Shown here in pieces: positions 1-8,549 of a stretch of 64,000 bases of DNA. The stretch's first letter is position 1. Each line of letters begins with the position of its first letter. This stretch comes from Halodesulfovibrio sp. GTDB lineage: Bacteria; Desulfobacterota; Desulfovibrionia; Desulfovibrionales; Desulfovibrionaceae. Location of the stretch: contig NZ_JAOARI010000035.1 of assembly GCF_025210605.1 (NCBI RefSeq), positions 1-64,000 on the forward strand, written 5' to 3'. A program made the translations under genes and the position numbers. The notes beneath the pieces were generated by a model. The model worked only from the letters and a program-made list of their open reading frames with translations, did not search any database and had not been told where the DNA came from.

Positions 1-1
1 C

Positions 2-100
2 ATATATAATACAGAACGTCCTCACCTGAGCTTACAGATGAAGACGCCTGGATACGTACATCAAAAATGGCTGCAAGACATTCGTCCTACAGCCATCTAG
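2..100 (+). pseudogene. 3' end of an IS3-family transposase (OrfB), cut by the window edge
   Basis: The frame starting at base 2 reads 32 codons to a TAG at 98-100. It contains YNTERPHLSLQMKTPGYVH, which matches the conserved C-terminal end of the IS3-family integrase core (usual form YNxxRPHxSLxxxTPxxxH). Only this tail is visible, so I cannot tell whether the element is intact to the left. It is followed by a likely IS right end. Confidence 0.75.
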
Positions 101-111
101 ATAACCTTATT

Positions 112-139
112 ACCCGTCAACTTATTCTAGGACGGGACA
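112..139 (+). mobile_element. Probable right terminal inverted repeat of the IS3-type element
   Basis: After the transposase stop the sequence runs through gtcaacttattctaggacgg to gaca. Its reverse complement begins TGTCCCGTCC, the usual form of an IS3-family end. The left end is outside the window, so the pairing and the target duplication cannot be tested here. Confidence 0.5.
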
Positions 140-610
140 AATACGAGCTGCCCCTCGTATTGCCCTTCGGTTTTCCCGAATCTTTTGGATGAAATTGCAG
201 CTTCTTTACTCGATACACCATGGCTTCTTCGCGTTAAGAAAAATACCTTCGCAGTAACCCATATCTTCTGCGTAAACCTCGTCCAGCTGCGCCTGCTACG
301 CATTTTTTATACCTCATAGATCAATGCGGTATAGTAACGCCTGCACCGGAATATTTGTCCATTGCAGTATACCGCGTATCTATTATAAAAAAGAATAGTT
401 ACCTCCAAAAGATTCGGGAATCCCCCTACTTCCAGCGCATACTATACAGCCTTGCAATCTCCCTCTACAAGGCCACTAGACAACACCCCCGCAATATAGA
501 GCGTTACAGTTACCAGCTAAACTAGCACCTGTTTATTTACCCAACCCGCTCTCATTTATTATACTTCGCTACAGTTTCTTCATTTTTTTCAGCACAGCAT
601 GCGCGTTCAG
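140..610. other. Non-coding or degenerate stretch between the IS end and the frd promoter
   Basis: No frame here stays open with a plausible start. Two frames hold short protein-like runs (around 142-190 and 190-310), each interrupted by stops. This looks like the decayed remains of a gene hit by the insertion, but I cannot name the family. Confidence 0.3.
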
Positions 611-668
611 TTGCACAAAGTTTGTTTATCCACATAATATAGTAATATAATTACTGTATCGTGTGGAT
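611..668 (+). promoter_or_regulatory. Putative sigma70 promoter and inverted repeat upstream of frdCAB
   Basis: TTGCAC (611-616) and TAATAT (635-640) are separated by 18 bp. A six-base inverted repeat, atccac (628-633) and gtggat (663-668), brackets the -10 region and could be an operator. The distance to the frdC start is about 90 bp. This is inferred from sequence only. Confidence 0.4.
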
Positions 669-736
669 TTGTTTTTTTATTTTGCCTATTATTCCACTAC
701 TAATAACTTTTTAAGGACTTGTATGGAGGACGAATA

Positions 737-1402
737 ATGAACTCTAGCACCATTACTCTGCACGCTCCCGCAAAAAGCAAGGCACAAGGTCGTCTGGATG
801 TTCTTCAGATGCTTTCCGGCGTGCTGCTTATCCTTTTTTTATGGACTCACATGCTCCTTGTTTCCAGTGTTATTATAGGTCCCGGAGTGATGAATGCCAT
901 TGCGTGGTTTCTAGAAGTTACCTACATGGCACAGATAGGCGGTCCCATGATCGGGTTGCTTATTTTTACCCACTTCTTACTCGCAGCACGCAAAATGCCT
1001 TGGAAATCTTCTGAATCCGAAGCGTTCATCAAACACAGTGTTATGATGAAACACCGCGACACTTGGATGTGGCTTGCACAGGTAGGCACAGCACTTATCA
1101 TTCTCATCATGGCTGGCGTACACATGTGGGTAGTACTGACTGATCTACCTATCACAGCAATAAAAAGTGCAGCCCGTATTCAACACGGCGGCTGGCTTCC
1201 TTTCTATCTTATCCTTCTCCCTATTGCAGAAATACATGTCGGCATCGGCTTTTATCGCATTGGCGTAAAATACGGCATCATTACTGCGGAAAACCGCGCA
1301 TGGTACAAACGTAAGGAATACGCTTTGACAGGCGGCTTTATTATTATCGGGCTCATCACACTTGTTCGCTTTATGTATCTTCCACTTTTTACAGCCATGT
1401 AA
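737..1402 (+). CDS. frdC: Fumarate reductase/succinate dehydrogenase cytochrome b subunit (dihaem)
   Basis: This is the membrane anchor of a quinol:fumarate reductase or succinate dehydrogenase. The 221 aa protein has five hydrophobic helices. The four histidines expected to ligate the two b haems are visible at H38, H79, H129 and H167, inside helices, as in the Wolinella FrdC family. E165 sits two residues before H167, in the place of the glutamate of the Wolinella E-pathway, which suggests electroneutral quinol oxidation (inference). The start is ATG 737 because GGAGGA lies at 725-730; a TTG at 719 is less likely. It is the first gene of frdCAB-fum, and the next gene starts 18 bp downstream. 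Confidence 0.93.
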   Translation: MNSSTITLHAPAKSKAQGRLDVLQMLSGVLLILFLWTHMLLVSSVIIGPGVMNAIAWFLEVTYMAQIGGPMIGLLIFTHFLLAARKMPWKSSESEAFIKHSVMMKHRDTWMWLAQVGTALIILIMAGVHMWVVLTDLPITAIKSAARIQHGGWLPFYLILLPIAEIHVGIGFYRIGVKYGIITAENRAWYKRKEYALTGGFIIIGLITLVRFMYLPLFTAM

Positions 1403-1420
1403 TCTAGAAGGAACAGACTC

Positions 1421-3310
1421 ATGCAAATTTTTCATACTGATTTGTTGTGTATAGGAGCCGGACTTGCAGGAGAGCGCGTGGCTGTTGAAGCAGCAAAAGC
1501 CGGATTCAATGCAACGTGCCTTTCCATTGTGCCACCTCGGCGCTCTCATTCTTCCGCAGCACAGGGGGGAATGCAGGCAGCACTGGGGAACTGCGTTATG
1601 GGTGAGGGAGATTCTCCGGATATTCACTTTGCAGATACGGTAAAAGGCTCAGACTGGGGATGCGATCAAGAGGTAGCACGAATTTTTGCGGACACCGCGC
1701 CAATTGTTATGCGTGAAGTCGCGCACTGGGGTGTTCCTTGGAACCGCGTTGAACAAGGACCCGCAACATACTACAAAGGCGGCAAGCCATTTGAAGCAGT
1801 CGAAAGCGAAGAAAAACATGGTCTCATTCATGCCCGTGCATTCGGCGGCACAGCCAAATGGCGCACCTGCTACACAGCAGACGGTACTGGTCGTTCTGTA
1901 CTGAATACGCTCGACTCCATGTGCCTGCGGTATGACGTAGCTATTCATGACCGAACTCAGGCAGAAGCACTTATCCACGACGGAGAAAACTGCATCGGCG
2001 CTATTGTTCGCTGTCTTCGCACAGGTGAACTTATGGCGTATTATGCAACAGCTACACTTATTGCCACAGGCGGATACGGGCGCATCTACAAAGCCACCAC
2101 AAATGCCGTTATCTGCGACGGCGGCGGACAAATTGCCGCGCTCGATACAGGCATTGTTCCACTGGGCAACATGGAAGCAATCCAATTCCACCCGACTGGA
2201 ACCGTTCCGACAGATATTTTGGTAACAGAAGGCTGCCGTGGCGATGGTGGAACGTTGCTGGACGTAAATGAATACCGTTTTATGCCTGACTACGAACCGG
2301 AAAAAGCAGAACTGGCTTCACGCGATGTTGTTTCGCGCCGGATGCAGGAACACATGGCAAAAGGACACGGAGTACCATCTCCATACGGCGAGCACTTATG
2401 GCTTGATATCCGGCATCTTGGCGAAAAACATATCACAACCAAATTGCGTGAAGTATACGATATCTGCACAAGCTTCCTCGGTGTCGATCCCATTACCGGA
2501 CTGATTCCCGTTCGCCCTACCCAGCACTACTCTATGGGCGGTGTGCGCACAGATAAAAACGGTGCTGTCTACGGGTTAAAAGGGTTATTTTCCGCAGGAG
2601 AAGCTGCATGCTGGGATATGCACGGCTTCAATAGACTGGGCGGAAACTCTCTTGCAGAAACGGTTGTCGCAGGACGCTACGTAGGGAAAAAAGTCGTCGA
2701 ATTTCTGAAAGGATATGCTGCTGATTTTAAGCAGGATGCTCTGCGCGATGCTCATTTGAAAGTACAAGGACGCATCAAACACCTTGAGAAAAATTCTGGA
2801 AACGAAAGTGCCATTACTCTGCGTAATGAAATGCAAGATATAATGATGGACTACGTAGGAATCTTTCGTAATGGTAAAGACCTGCAAACCGCAGTGGATA
2901 AACTGGAAGAGTTATACGCACGTTCCCAAAACATCGGGCTGCAAGGGTCAACAGCCGGATTCAATCCAGAAATATCGTTGGCATTACGTATGCCCGGCAT
3001 GATTAAGCTGGCGCAATGTACTGCATTCGGTGCGCTTAAACGCACTGAATCACGCGGTGCACACACCCGTGAAGATCACCCTGAACGTAACGATAAGGAA
3101 TGGCTCAACCGTACCTTAGCGTACTGGAAAGAAGGCGATTCCCTGCCGACACTCCACTATGAAGATGCTTCACCTTACTTTGAAATTCCTCCTGGCGAAC
3201 GCGGCTACGGCGGTGGCAAAATAATCCATGCCGATATTCCGTCAGACAAATTGCGCGTTCCAGAGAATACCACGTCAGAAAGTTCCACTTTTACGAACGA
3301 TACAAAGTAA
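1421..3310 (+). CDS. frdA: Fumarate reductase/succinate dehydrogenase flavoprotein subunit
   Basis: This is the catalytic subunit that interconverts fumarate and succinate in the cytoplasm. The 629 aa length is normal. The N-terminal FAD-binding GAGLAGE is at residues 12-18. RRSHSSAAQGG places H43 as the likely covalent FAD-attachment histidine, the same number as in Wolinella FrdA. Substrate-site segments are visible as HPTGTVPTDILVTEGCRGDGG, RPTQHYSMGG and FNRLGGNSL. The RBS is AGAAGGA just before ATG 1421. It is co-transcribed with frdC and frdB. Direction in vivo (fumarate respiration or succinate oxidation) cannot be decided from sequence. Confidence 0.95.
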   Translation: MQIFHTDLLCIGAGLAGERVAVEAAKAGFNATCLSIVPPRRSHSSAAQGGMQAALGNCVMGEGDSPDIHFADTVKGSDWGCDQEVARIFADTAPIVMREVAHWGVPWNRVEQGPATYYKGGKPFEAVESEEKHGLIHARAFGGTAKWRTCYTADGTGRSVLNTLDSMCLRYDVAIHDRTQAEALIHDGENCIGAIVRCLRTGELMAYYATATLIATGGYGRIYKATTNAVICDGGGQIAALDTGIVPLGNMEAIQFHPTGTVPTDILVTEGCRGDGGTLLDVNEYRFMPDYEPEKAELASRDVVSRRMQEHMAKGHGVPSPYGEHLWLDIRHLGEKHITTKLREVYDICTSFLGVDPITGLIPVRPTQHYSMGGVRTDKNGAVYGLKGLFSAGEAACWDMHGFNRLGGNSLAETVVAGRYVGKKVVEFLKGYAADFKQDALRDAHLKVQGRIKHLEKNSGNESAITLRNEMQDIMMDYVGIFRNGKDLQTAVDKLEELYARSQNIGLQGSTAGFNPEISLALRMPGMIKLAQCTAFGALKRTESRGAHTREDHPERNDKEWLNRTLAYWKEGDSLPTLHYEDASPYFEIPPGERGYGGGKIIHADIPSDKLRVPENTTSESSTFTNDTK

Positions 3311-3321
3311 GGGAGGATACT

Positions 3322-4116
3322 ATGTCCCGTCGTCTCCATATTGAAGTATTTCGGTACAATCCGCTTGATCCGAATTCTGTTCCGCATATGCAGTCATTTT
3401 ACATTGACGAATATGATTCCATGACCCTGTTTATCGCGTTGAATAGTATTCGCGATCAACATGATCCCACATTGCAGTTCGATTTCTGCTGTCGGGCTGG
3501 AATCTGCGGTTCCTGCGGTATGGTTATCAATGGACGCCCCGGTCTTGCCTGCCATACGCAGACAAAAGACTTGCCGGAGCACATTGTCTTACATCCACTG
3601 CCGGTATTTAAACTGATTGGCGACCTTTCAGTAGATACTGGCGTGTGGTTCCGTGATGCAGGAACACGCATTGAAGCGTGGGTGCATAACGATGATACCA
3701 CGTTTGATCCGTCGCAAGAGGAAGCACGGATGGAAAACTCTCTTGCGAACGAAATTTTCGAATTGGACAGATGTATCGAATGCGGCTGCTGCATTGCTGC
3801 ATGCGGTACAGCCCGCATGCGTTCCGATTTCCTTGGTGCTGCCGCAATAGCCCGTGTTGCACGCTTCTATCTAGACCCGCGTGACGAACGGAACGTGGAA
3901 AACTATTACGAAGTAATCGGCAATGACCAAGGGGTGTTCGGCTGCATGGGGTTACTCGCCTGCGAGGATGTCTGCCCTAAACATATCCCTTTACAGGATC
4001 AACTCGGCATCATGCGCCGCATGTTAGCTCTGCATTCTGTAAAAGGAATTTTGCCAAAAGCGTTGCGAGAAAAGCTCGCACATAAAGGATGCTGCCATGA
4101 GAGTCATCAAAGCTGA
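3322..4116 (+). CDS. frdB: Fumarate reductase/succinate dehydrogenase iron-sulfur subunit
   Basis: This subunit carries electrons between the flavin of FrdA and the haems of FrdC. In the 264 aa product the [2Fe-2S] ligands are C57, C62, C65 and C77 (CRAGICGSC then C). The ferredoxin-like half has C151, C154, C157, C161 (CIECGCCIAAC) and C208, C214, C218 (CMGLLACEDVCP), which supply the [4Fe-4S] and [3Fe-4S] clusters. GGAGG precedes ATG 3322. The last 20 bp overlap the start of the next gene, so fumarase is probably translationally coupled. Confidence 0.95.
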   Translation: MSRRLHIEVFRYNPLDPNSVPHMQSFYIDEYDSMTLFIALNSIRDQHDPTLQFDFCCRAGICGSCGMVINGRPGLACHTQTKDLPEHIVLHPLPVFKLIGDLSVDTGVWFRDAGTRIEAWVHNDDTTFDPSQEEARMENSLANEIFELDRCIECGCCIAACGTARMRSDFLGAAAIARVARFYLDPRDERNVENYYEVIGNDQGVFGCMGLLACEDVCPKHIPLQDQLGIMRRMLALHSVKGILPKALREKLAHKGCCHESHQS

Positions 4117-4933
4117 AACTATCCATAATGCCGTAGTGGAACTTGTTCTTACTGCTGCGCGATACCTGCCTGACGATGTGAAGCAGGCAATAGCTGAAGC
4201 CAGAGCAAACGAAAACTCCGATTCTGCCCGCGAAATACTCGGTCAGTTGCTGGAAAATGCAGAGCTTGCTGCAAGCTCTGGACTTCCTCTGTGTCAGGAC
4301 ACAGGGGTAGGAGTCTTTTTTGTTGAACTTGGAGATCAGGTTCACGTAGAAGGCAACCTGCCGGAAATTATCAATAACGCAATGGTCGAAGGATACGAAA
4401 AGGGACTTTTGCGAAAATCCCTCTGTCATCCGCTCACCAGAGCTAACACGAAGGATAATTCACCAGCTGTTGTGCATGTTGATATCGTCTCCGGTGACAA
4501 AGTTACTGTTAAGCACATGGCAAAAGGCGGCGGTTCTGAAAACATGTCCCGCTGCACCATGCTTACCCCTGCTCAAGGCTGGGAAGGGATTAAAGAATTT
4601 GTTGTGCGCCGTATGGCAGAAGCAGGTCCTAACCCATGCCCACCTACCATCGTCGGCGTGGGCATCGGCGGCACATTTGACCTTGCCCCGGCACTGGCAA
4701 AAAAAGCGCTCTTCCGCCCACTCAGCAAGCCGAACCCCGACCCGCAAATTGCAGCAATGGAAGAAGAGTTGCTTACCGAGATCAATAAGCTTGGTATCGG
4801 TCCAATGGGGCTTGGCGGCAAAACAACAAGCCTTGGTGTCAAAATTGAGATGCGCCCTTGCCATATCGCAAGTCTACCGCTTGCTGTAAATGTGCAGTGT
4901 CACTCTTCACGTATCAAGGAGGTCGAAATCTAA
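4097..4933 (+). CDS. Fumarate hydratase class I, alpha subunit
   Basis: This is the iron-sulfur subunit of a two-subunit class I fumarase/tartrate dehydratase that hydrates fumarate to malate. Family segments include LPLCQDTGVGVFF near residue 70, GGGSENMSRCTMLTP, and NPCPPTIVGVGIGGT; the cysteines in these supply the [4Fe-4S] cluster ligands. The 278 aa length is typical. It starts inside frdB (20 bp overlap) with AAAGGA upstream. With FrdCAB and the beta subunit it forms a succinate-fumarate-malate module. L-tartrate dehydratase alpha is a sister family, but the frd context favours fumarase. Confidence 0.93.
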   Translation: MRVIKAETIHNAVVELVLTAARYLPDDVKQAIAEARANENSDSAREILGQLLENAELAASSGLPLCQDTGVGVFFVELGDQVHVEGNLPEIINNAMVEGYEKGLLRKSLCHPLTRANTKDNSPAVVHVDIVSGDKVTVKHMAKGGGSENMSRCTMLTPAQGWEGIKEFVVRRMAEAGPNPCPPTIVGVGIGGTFDLAPALAKKALFRPLSKPNPDPQIAAMEEELLTEINKLGIGPMGLGGKTTSLGVKIEMRPCHIASLPLAVNVQCHSSRIKEVEI

Positions 4934-5478
4934 TGGCTGTCTATCATCTGACTTCCCCGTTATGTGATAATGATGTTGAAAAATTACGAGCTGGCGACGT
5001 AGTAAAGCTGACTGGCACGATATACACTGCACGAGATGCAGCGCATAAGCGATTATGCGACATGCTAGATAACGGTGAAAAGCTTCCTTTTGAATTGAAA
5101 GGTGCTGTCATCTATTATGTAGGTCCTAGCCCTGCACCGGAAGGTCGCCCTATCGGTTCAGCCGGTCCAACAACAAGCTACCGGATGGATACCTATGCCC
5201 CGCGGCTCCACAGCCTTGGTGTAAAAGCAACCATCGGCAAGGGAAAACGCAGTGCGGAAGTATGCGAAGCCCTGAAAGAGCATACAGGTGTGTACTTTGG
5301 CGCTACTGGCGGCGCAGGAGCACTGTTGTCACAGTGTATTGACGAAGCCGAAGTAATTGCATTTGATGATCTGGGACCAGAAGCAATCCGCAAACTTACT
5401 GTTAGCAATTTCCCGTTGCTTGTCGTAAATGACGCCCACGGTAACGAATTATACGCAAAGCCTAATTACGAATTATAA
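4933..5478 (+). CDS. Fumarate hydratase class I, beta subunit
   Basis: This is the second subunit of the fumarase, 181 aa. GPTTSYRMDTYAP and GATGGAGALLSQCI are characteristic of the class I beta fold. The start is ATG 4933, overlapping the alpha stop as TAATG, with a strong AAGGAGG at 4916-4922. An upstream in-frame start at 4858 is unlikely because that stretch is alpha-subunit coding sequence. It is the last gene of the operon and is followed by a strong hairpin. Confidence 0.93.
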   Translation: MAVYHLTSPLCDNDVEKLRAGDVVKLTGTIYTARDAAHKRLCDMLDNGEKLPFELKGAVIYYVGPSPAPEGRPIGSAGPTTSYRMDTYAPRLHSLGVKATIGKGKRSAEVCEALKEHTGVYFGATGGAGALLSQCIDEAEVIAFDDLGPEAIRKLTVSNFPLLVVNDAHGNELYAKPNYEL

Positions 5479-5527
5479 TTACTCTACAGTATATTGGTTT
5501 TCCACCGAATACCTGCTACCTCTTTTT

Positions 5528-5576
5528 CCGCAGTCCTTGAATCAACAAACAGCAAGGACTGCGGAAAATTTTCTAT
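5528..5576 (+). terminator. Rho-independent terminator after the frd-fum operon
   Basis: A perfect 12 bp stem, ccgcagtccttg (5528-5539) and caaggactgcgg (5553-5564), is followed by aaaattttct. Confidence 0.75.
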
Positions 5577-5789
5577 ATCCCTTTTTTAACTACAACATTT
5601 TGCAAATTATATGGTAGTTAACACGGGAACCACGGAAAAATGTCATTTGATTACATTTGCAAAATACAGACAACTCTCCTGCCTGTAAGCTAACACCGTT
5701 TACAGAAGCGAGCTGCATGTTAATGCTTCACTAGTCAATGAATGCCGTGTTAAGAGAAACGTATCTTGCTGCACGTCGTGTTGTTAGTT

Positions 5790-5960
5790 CTGTGTGTCAG
5801 GGGTTTCCCCTTCTTATTCAAAACACACAGCTGCGACATAAAAATACGACAAGCCTGTCAGGGGGCTTACCGTATTTTTAGCCACAGCCATCTTCATGGA
5901 TGCCATCTAACGGACGACTATTGTTCCAGGTTCCGATATGTTCTGATATCGGCTGCAATC
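5790..5960 (+). promoter_or_regulatory. Structured 5' leader upstream of nfnAB
   Basis: Three successive stem-loops occupy the gap before nfnA. The first is ctgtgtgt (5790-5797) with acacacag (5823-5830). The second is aaaaatacg (5840-5848) with cgtattttt (5871-5879), with an inner aagcc/ggctt pair. The third is ccgatat (5933-5939) with atatcgg (5946-5952), and a T7-8 run follows near 5968. The arrangement resembles an attenuation leader, but I recognise no known riboswitch class. Confidence 0.4.
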
Positions 5961-6048
5961 TATTCGGCTTTTTTTAAAGCTGACACGCGCTTCAACCGCA
6001 CTAACATTTCCGCTATCGCTGTATTTTCACGGCGGAACAGGTACGATT

Positions 6049-6897
6049 ATGGCTAATAAAATTCTTAAAAAAGAACAGTTAATTCCAGGACAAACCAGCA
6101 AGCTGGTTATTGATGCACCGCATATTGCGGCAAAAGCCCAACCGGGTAACTTTGTTATTTTACGAGTAACCGAAAAGGGCGAAAGAATCCCGCTCACTAT
6201 TGCTGACACTGATACTGAAAACGGTACCATTACCATTGTATATCTGGTGCTCGGCAAATCCACAGCTTTGCTTGAGCAGCTTAACGAAGGTGACGAAATC
6301 CTCGACCTTTGCGGTCCCCTCGGAAAAGCAACCGAACTGCACACTGGCGGCACCGTTATTTGTGTTGGTGGCGGTACTGGTATTGCGGCAATGCATCACA
6401 TCGCCAAGGGTCACCATGAAGCAGGCAACCACGTTGTTGCTATCATCGGTGCCCGTACTAAAGACCTCTTGCTGTTTGAAGACGAACTCAAAGAATTCTG
6501 TCCAGAAGTTCTCATATCCACCGATGATGGCTCCTATGGTCATCATGGTCTTGTCACTGACTTATTGAAAGATCGTCTTGAAAAAGATGACTCTGTTATC
6601 GAAGTCGTCGCAGTTGGTCCTGTACCAATGATGGCGGCTGTTTCCAAAACAACCGAACCATTCGGCACTCCAACTACAGTAAGCCTTAACTCCATCATGG
6701 TTGATGGCGTAGGTATGTGCGGCGCTTGCCGTGTTACCGTTGGTGGAGAAACCAAATTTGCTTGCGTTGATGGTCCTGAATTTGACGGTCACAAAGTAGA
6801 TTTCGGCGAATTGAGACAGAGACTGGCTGCTTTCTCCAGCCACGAAAAAGAATCTTTCGAACATCACTGCAGGTGCAAGTGCAATGACAACAGCTAA
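6049..6897 (+). CDS. nfnA: NADH-dependent reduced ferredoxin:NADP+ oxidoreductase, small subunit NfnA
   Basis: With NfnB it links NADH, NADPH and ferredoxin by flavin-based electron bifurcation; it was formerly called sulfide dehydrogenase. The 282 aa protein belongs to the dihydroorotate dehydrogenase electron-transfer/FNR family. A flavin-side segment ERIPLTIAD lies near residue 45, and VGGGTGIAAMHHIAKGH near residue 105 binds NAD. C224, C227 and C239 (MCGACRVTVGGETKFAC) bind the [2Fe-2S] cluster. The C-terminus ends in an unusual HHCRCKC tail. No strong RBS is visible; GGAACAGG is nearest. The 3' end overlaps nfnB by 14 bp. Confidence 0.9.
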   Translation: MANKILKKEQLIPGQTSKLVIDAPHIAAKAQPGNFVILRVTEKGERIPLTIADTDTENGTITIVYLVLGKSTALLEQLNEGDEILDLCGPLGKATELHTGGTVICVGGGTGIAAMHHIAKGHHEAGNHVVAIIGARTKDLLLFEDELKEFCPEVLISTDDGSYGHHGLVTDLLKDRLEKDDSVIEVVAVGPVPMMAAVSKTTEPFGTPTTVSLNSIMVDGVGMCGACRVTVGGETKFACVDGPEFDGHKVDFGELRQRLAAFSSHEKESFEHHCRCKCNDNS

Positions 6898-8317
6898 AAA
6901 GACAAAAAAACAAATTGCCCCACGTGTCCCTATGCCTAACCAACCGGCAGCAGAACGCGCACGCAACTTTAAAGAAGTAGCACTAGGCTACACTAAAGAA
7001 ATGGCAATGCAGGAAGCTGCCCGCTGCCTGAACTGTAAAAAACCAAAATGTGTTCAGGGCTGCCCTGTTCAGGTTCCAATTGCAGATTTTATTGCCGAAG
7101 TTGCTAAGGGTAATATCGAAGAAGCATATTCTATCATTAAAAGCACCAACAGCCTTCCTGCTATTTGTGGACGTGTTTGTCCGCAGGAAATTCAGTGTGA
7201 AGGCGCATGTATTCTCAATGCAAAGAAACAGCCGATTGCTATCGGTCGCCTCGAACGCTTTGTAGCAGACGAATACATGCACATGGATGCGTGTGATCTT
7301 ATTAGTGCGAAGCCGGAATGTCCTTTCATTGATGACGAAAAGAAAGTCGCCTGTATCGGCTCCGGTCCTTCCAGCCTCACTGTGGCAGGCTACCTTGCCA
7401 GCCGTGGCTGTAAAGTAACCATCTTTGAAGCACTTCATGAAGTAGGTGGCGTACTTGTATACGGTATTCCAGAATTCCGTCTGCCAAAAGAAGATATTGT
7501 TGCCAAAGAAGTCGGTGCTCTTAAAGACCTGCAAGTTGAATTTGTCACCAACTATGTCGGTGGCAAAACCTTCTCCATTGAAGATCTGAAAGAGCAAGGC
7601 TACAAAGCTATCTTCATTGGCGTAGGCGCAGGATTGCCACGCTTCTTGAATATTCCGGGCGAGAACCTTTGCGGTGTATTTTCCGCGAACGAATATCTTA
7701 CCCGTGTCAACTTGGGACGTGCATACGACTTCCCTAACTACGACACCCCGATCATTAAAGGTCGCAAGGTAACTGTGTACGGTGGCGGTAACGTGGCAAT
7801 GGATGCCGCAAGAACTGCCCAGCGCCTCGGTGCTGAATCTGTACATATTGTCTACAGACGAACAGCGGACGCCATGCCTGCTCGCCTTGAAGAAGTCGAA
7901 CATGCTGTAGAAGAAGGCGTCATTCTTGAAGTGCTCGCGAATCCGATAGAATTCAAAGGCGATGGAAAGGGTAACCTTGCTTCCGTTACATTACAGAAAA
8001 TGAAAATGGGTGAGCCGGATGAATCAGGTCGTTGTCGTCCACTTCCTATTGAAGGCGAAACATACGAACTGGAAACAGATCTTGCTGTTATCGCTGTCGG
8101 TACTCGACCAAACCCTGTTCTGCTTGAAAACGAACCCGATCTAAAGCTGAACAAATGGGGCTACATTGAAGCCGATGAAGAAACCAACGAAACATCCATT
8201 CCTGATGTGTATGCAGGCGGTGACATTGTTACCGGTGCAGCAACGGTTATCCTCGCAATGGGTGCCGGCAGAAAAGCCGCACAAGAAATTGCACGGCGGT
8301 TTGGCATCGACGAATAA
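6884..8317 (+). CDS. nfnB: NADH-dependent reduced ferredoxin:NADP+ oxidoreductase, large subunit NfnB
   Basis: This is the bifurcating-flavin subunit, related to the small subunit of glutamate synthase. In 477 aa the N-terminal cluster domain has C48, C51, C56, C60 and C95, C99, C105, C109 for two [4Fe-4S] clusters. CIGSGPSSLTVAGYL near residue 155 binds FAD, and VYGGGNVAMDAARTAQRLG near residue 300 binds NADP(H). GltD itself is an alternative, but no gltB is adjacent and the overlap with nfnA settles the call. Confidence 0.9.
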   Translation: MTTAKKTKKQIAPRVPMPNQPAAERARNFKEVALGYTKEMAMQEAARCLNCKKPKCVQGCPVQVPIADFIAEVAKGNIEEAYSIIKSTNSLPAICGRVCPQEIQCEGACILNAKKQPIAIGRLERFVADEYMHMDACDLISAKPECPFIDDEKKVACIGSGPSSLTVAGYLASRGCKVTIFEALHEVGGVLVYGIPEFRLPKEDIVAKEVGALKDLQVEFVTNYVGGKTFSIEDLKEQGYKAIFIGVGAGLPRFLNIPGENLCGVFSANEYLTRVNLGRAYDFPNYDTPIIKGRKVTVYGGGNVAMDAARTAQRLGAESVHIVYRRTADAMPARLEEVEHAVEEGVILEVLANPIEFKGDGKGNLASVTLQKMKMGEPDESGRCRPLPIEGETYELETDLAVIAVGTRPNPVLLENEPDLKLNKWGYIEADEETNETSIPDVYAGGDIVTGAATVILAMGAGRKAAQEIARRFGIDE

Positions 8318-8337
8318 ATAATCCCATCACAATATAA

Positions 8338-8365
8338 GGGGCAGCTTTCTGGCTGCCTCTTTTTT
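8338..8365 (+). terminator. Rho-independent terminator after nfnB
   Basis: ggcagc (8340-8345) pairs with gctgcc (8352-8357), followed by tcttttttaa. Confidence 0.75.
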
Positions 8366-8549
8366 AATGACCATCAGCTCAACAAAAGCAAGTGTCACCT
8401 TTATTAATTAAAACTTCACGCTAGCTATAACTTTTTTGTCAATTTATCCGATATTCATAACTATAAGGGCAATTTAATCGAGATTATTGTTAATAACGAT
8501 TTACAATCAATGCTGCCATGCGAAACTGCTCACGGCAGGAGGGGATGCA

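Noticed and set aside
1145-1627. Long minus-strand frames opposite frdC/frdA and other core genes
   Set aside because: They are shadows of well-supported genes, without RBS or protein-like composition.
5766-6056. 96 aa plus-strand frame before nfnA
   Set aside because: It runs through the hairpin-rich leader and has no RBS or family resemblance.
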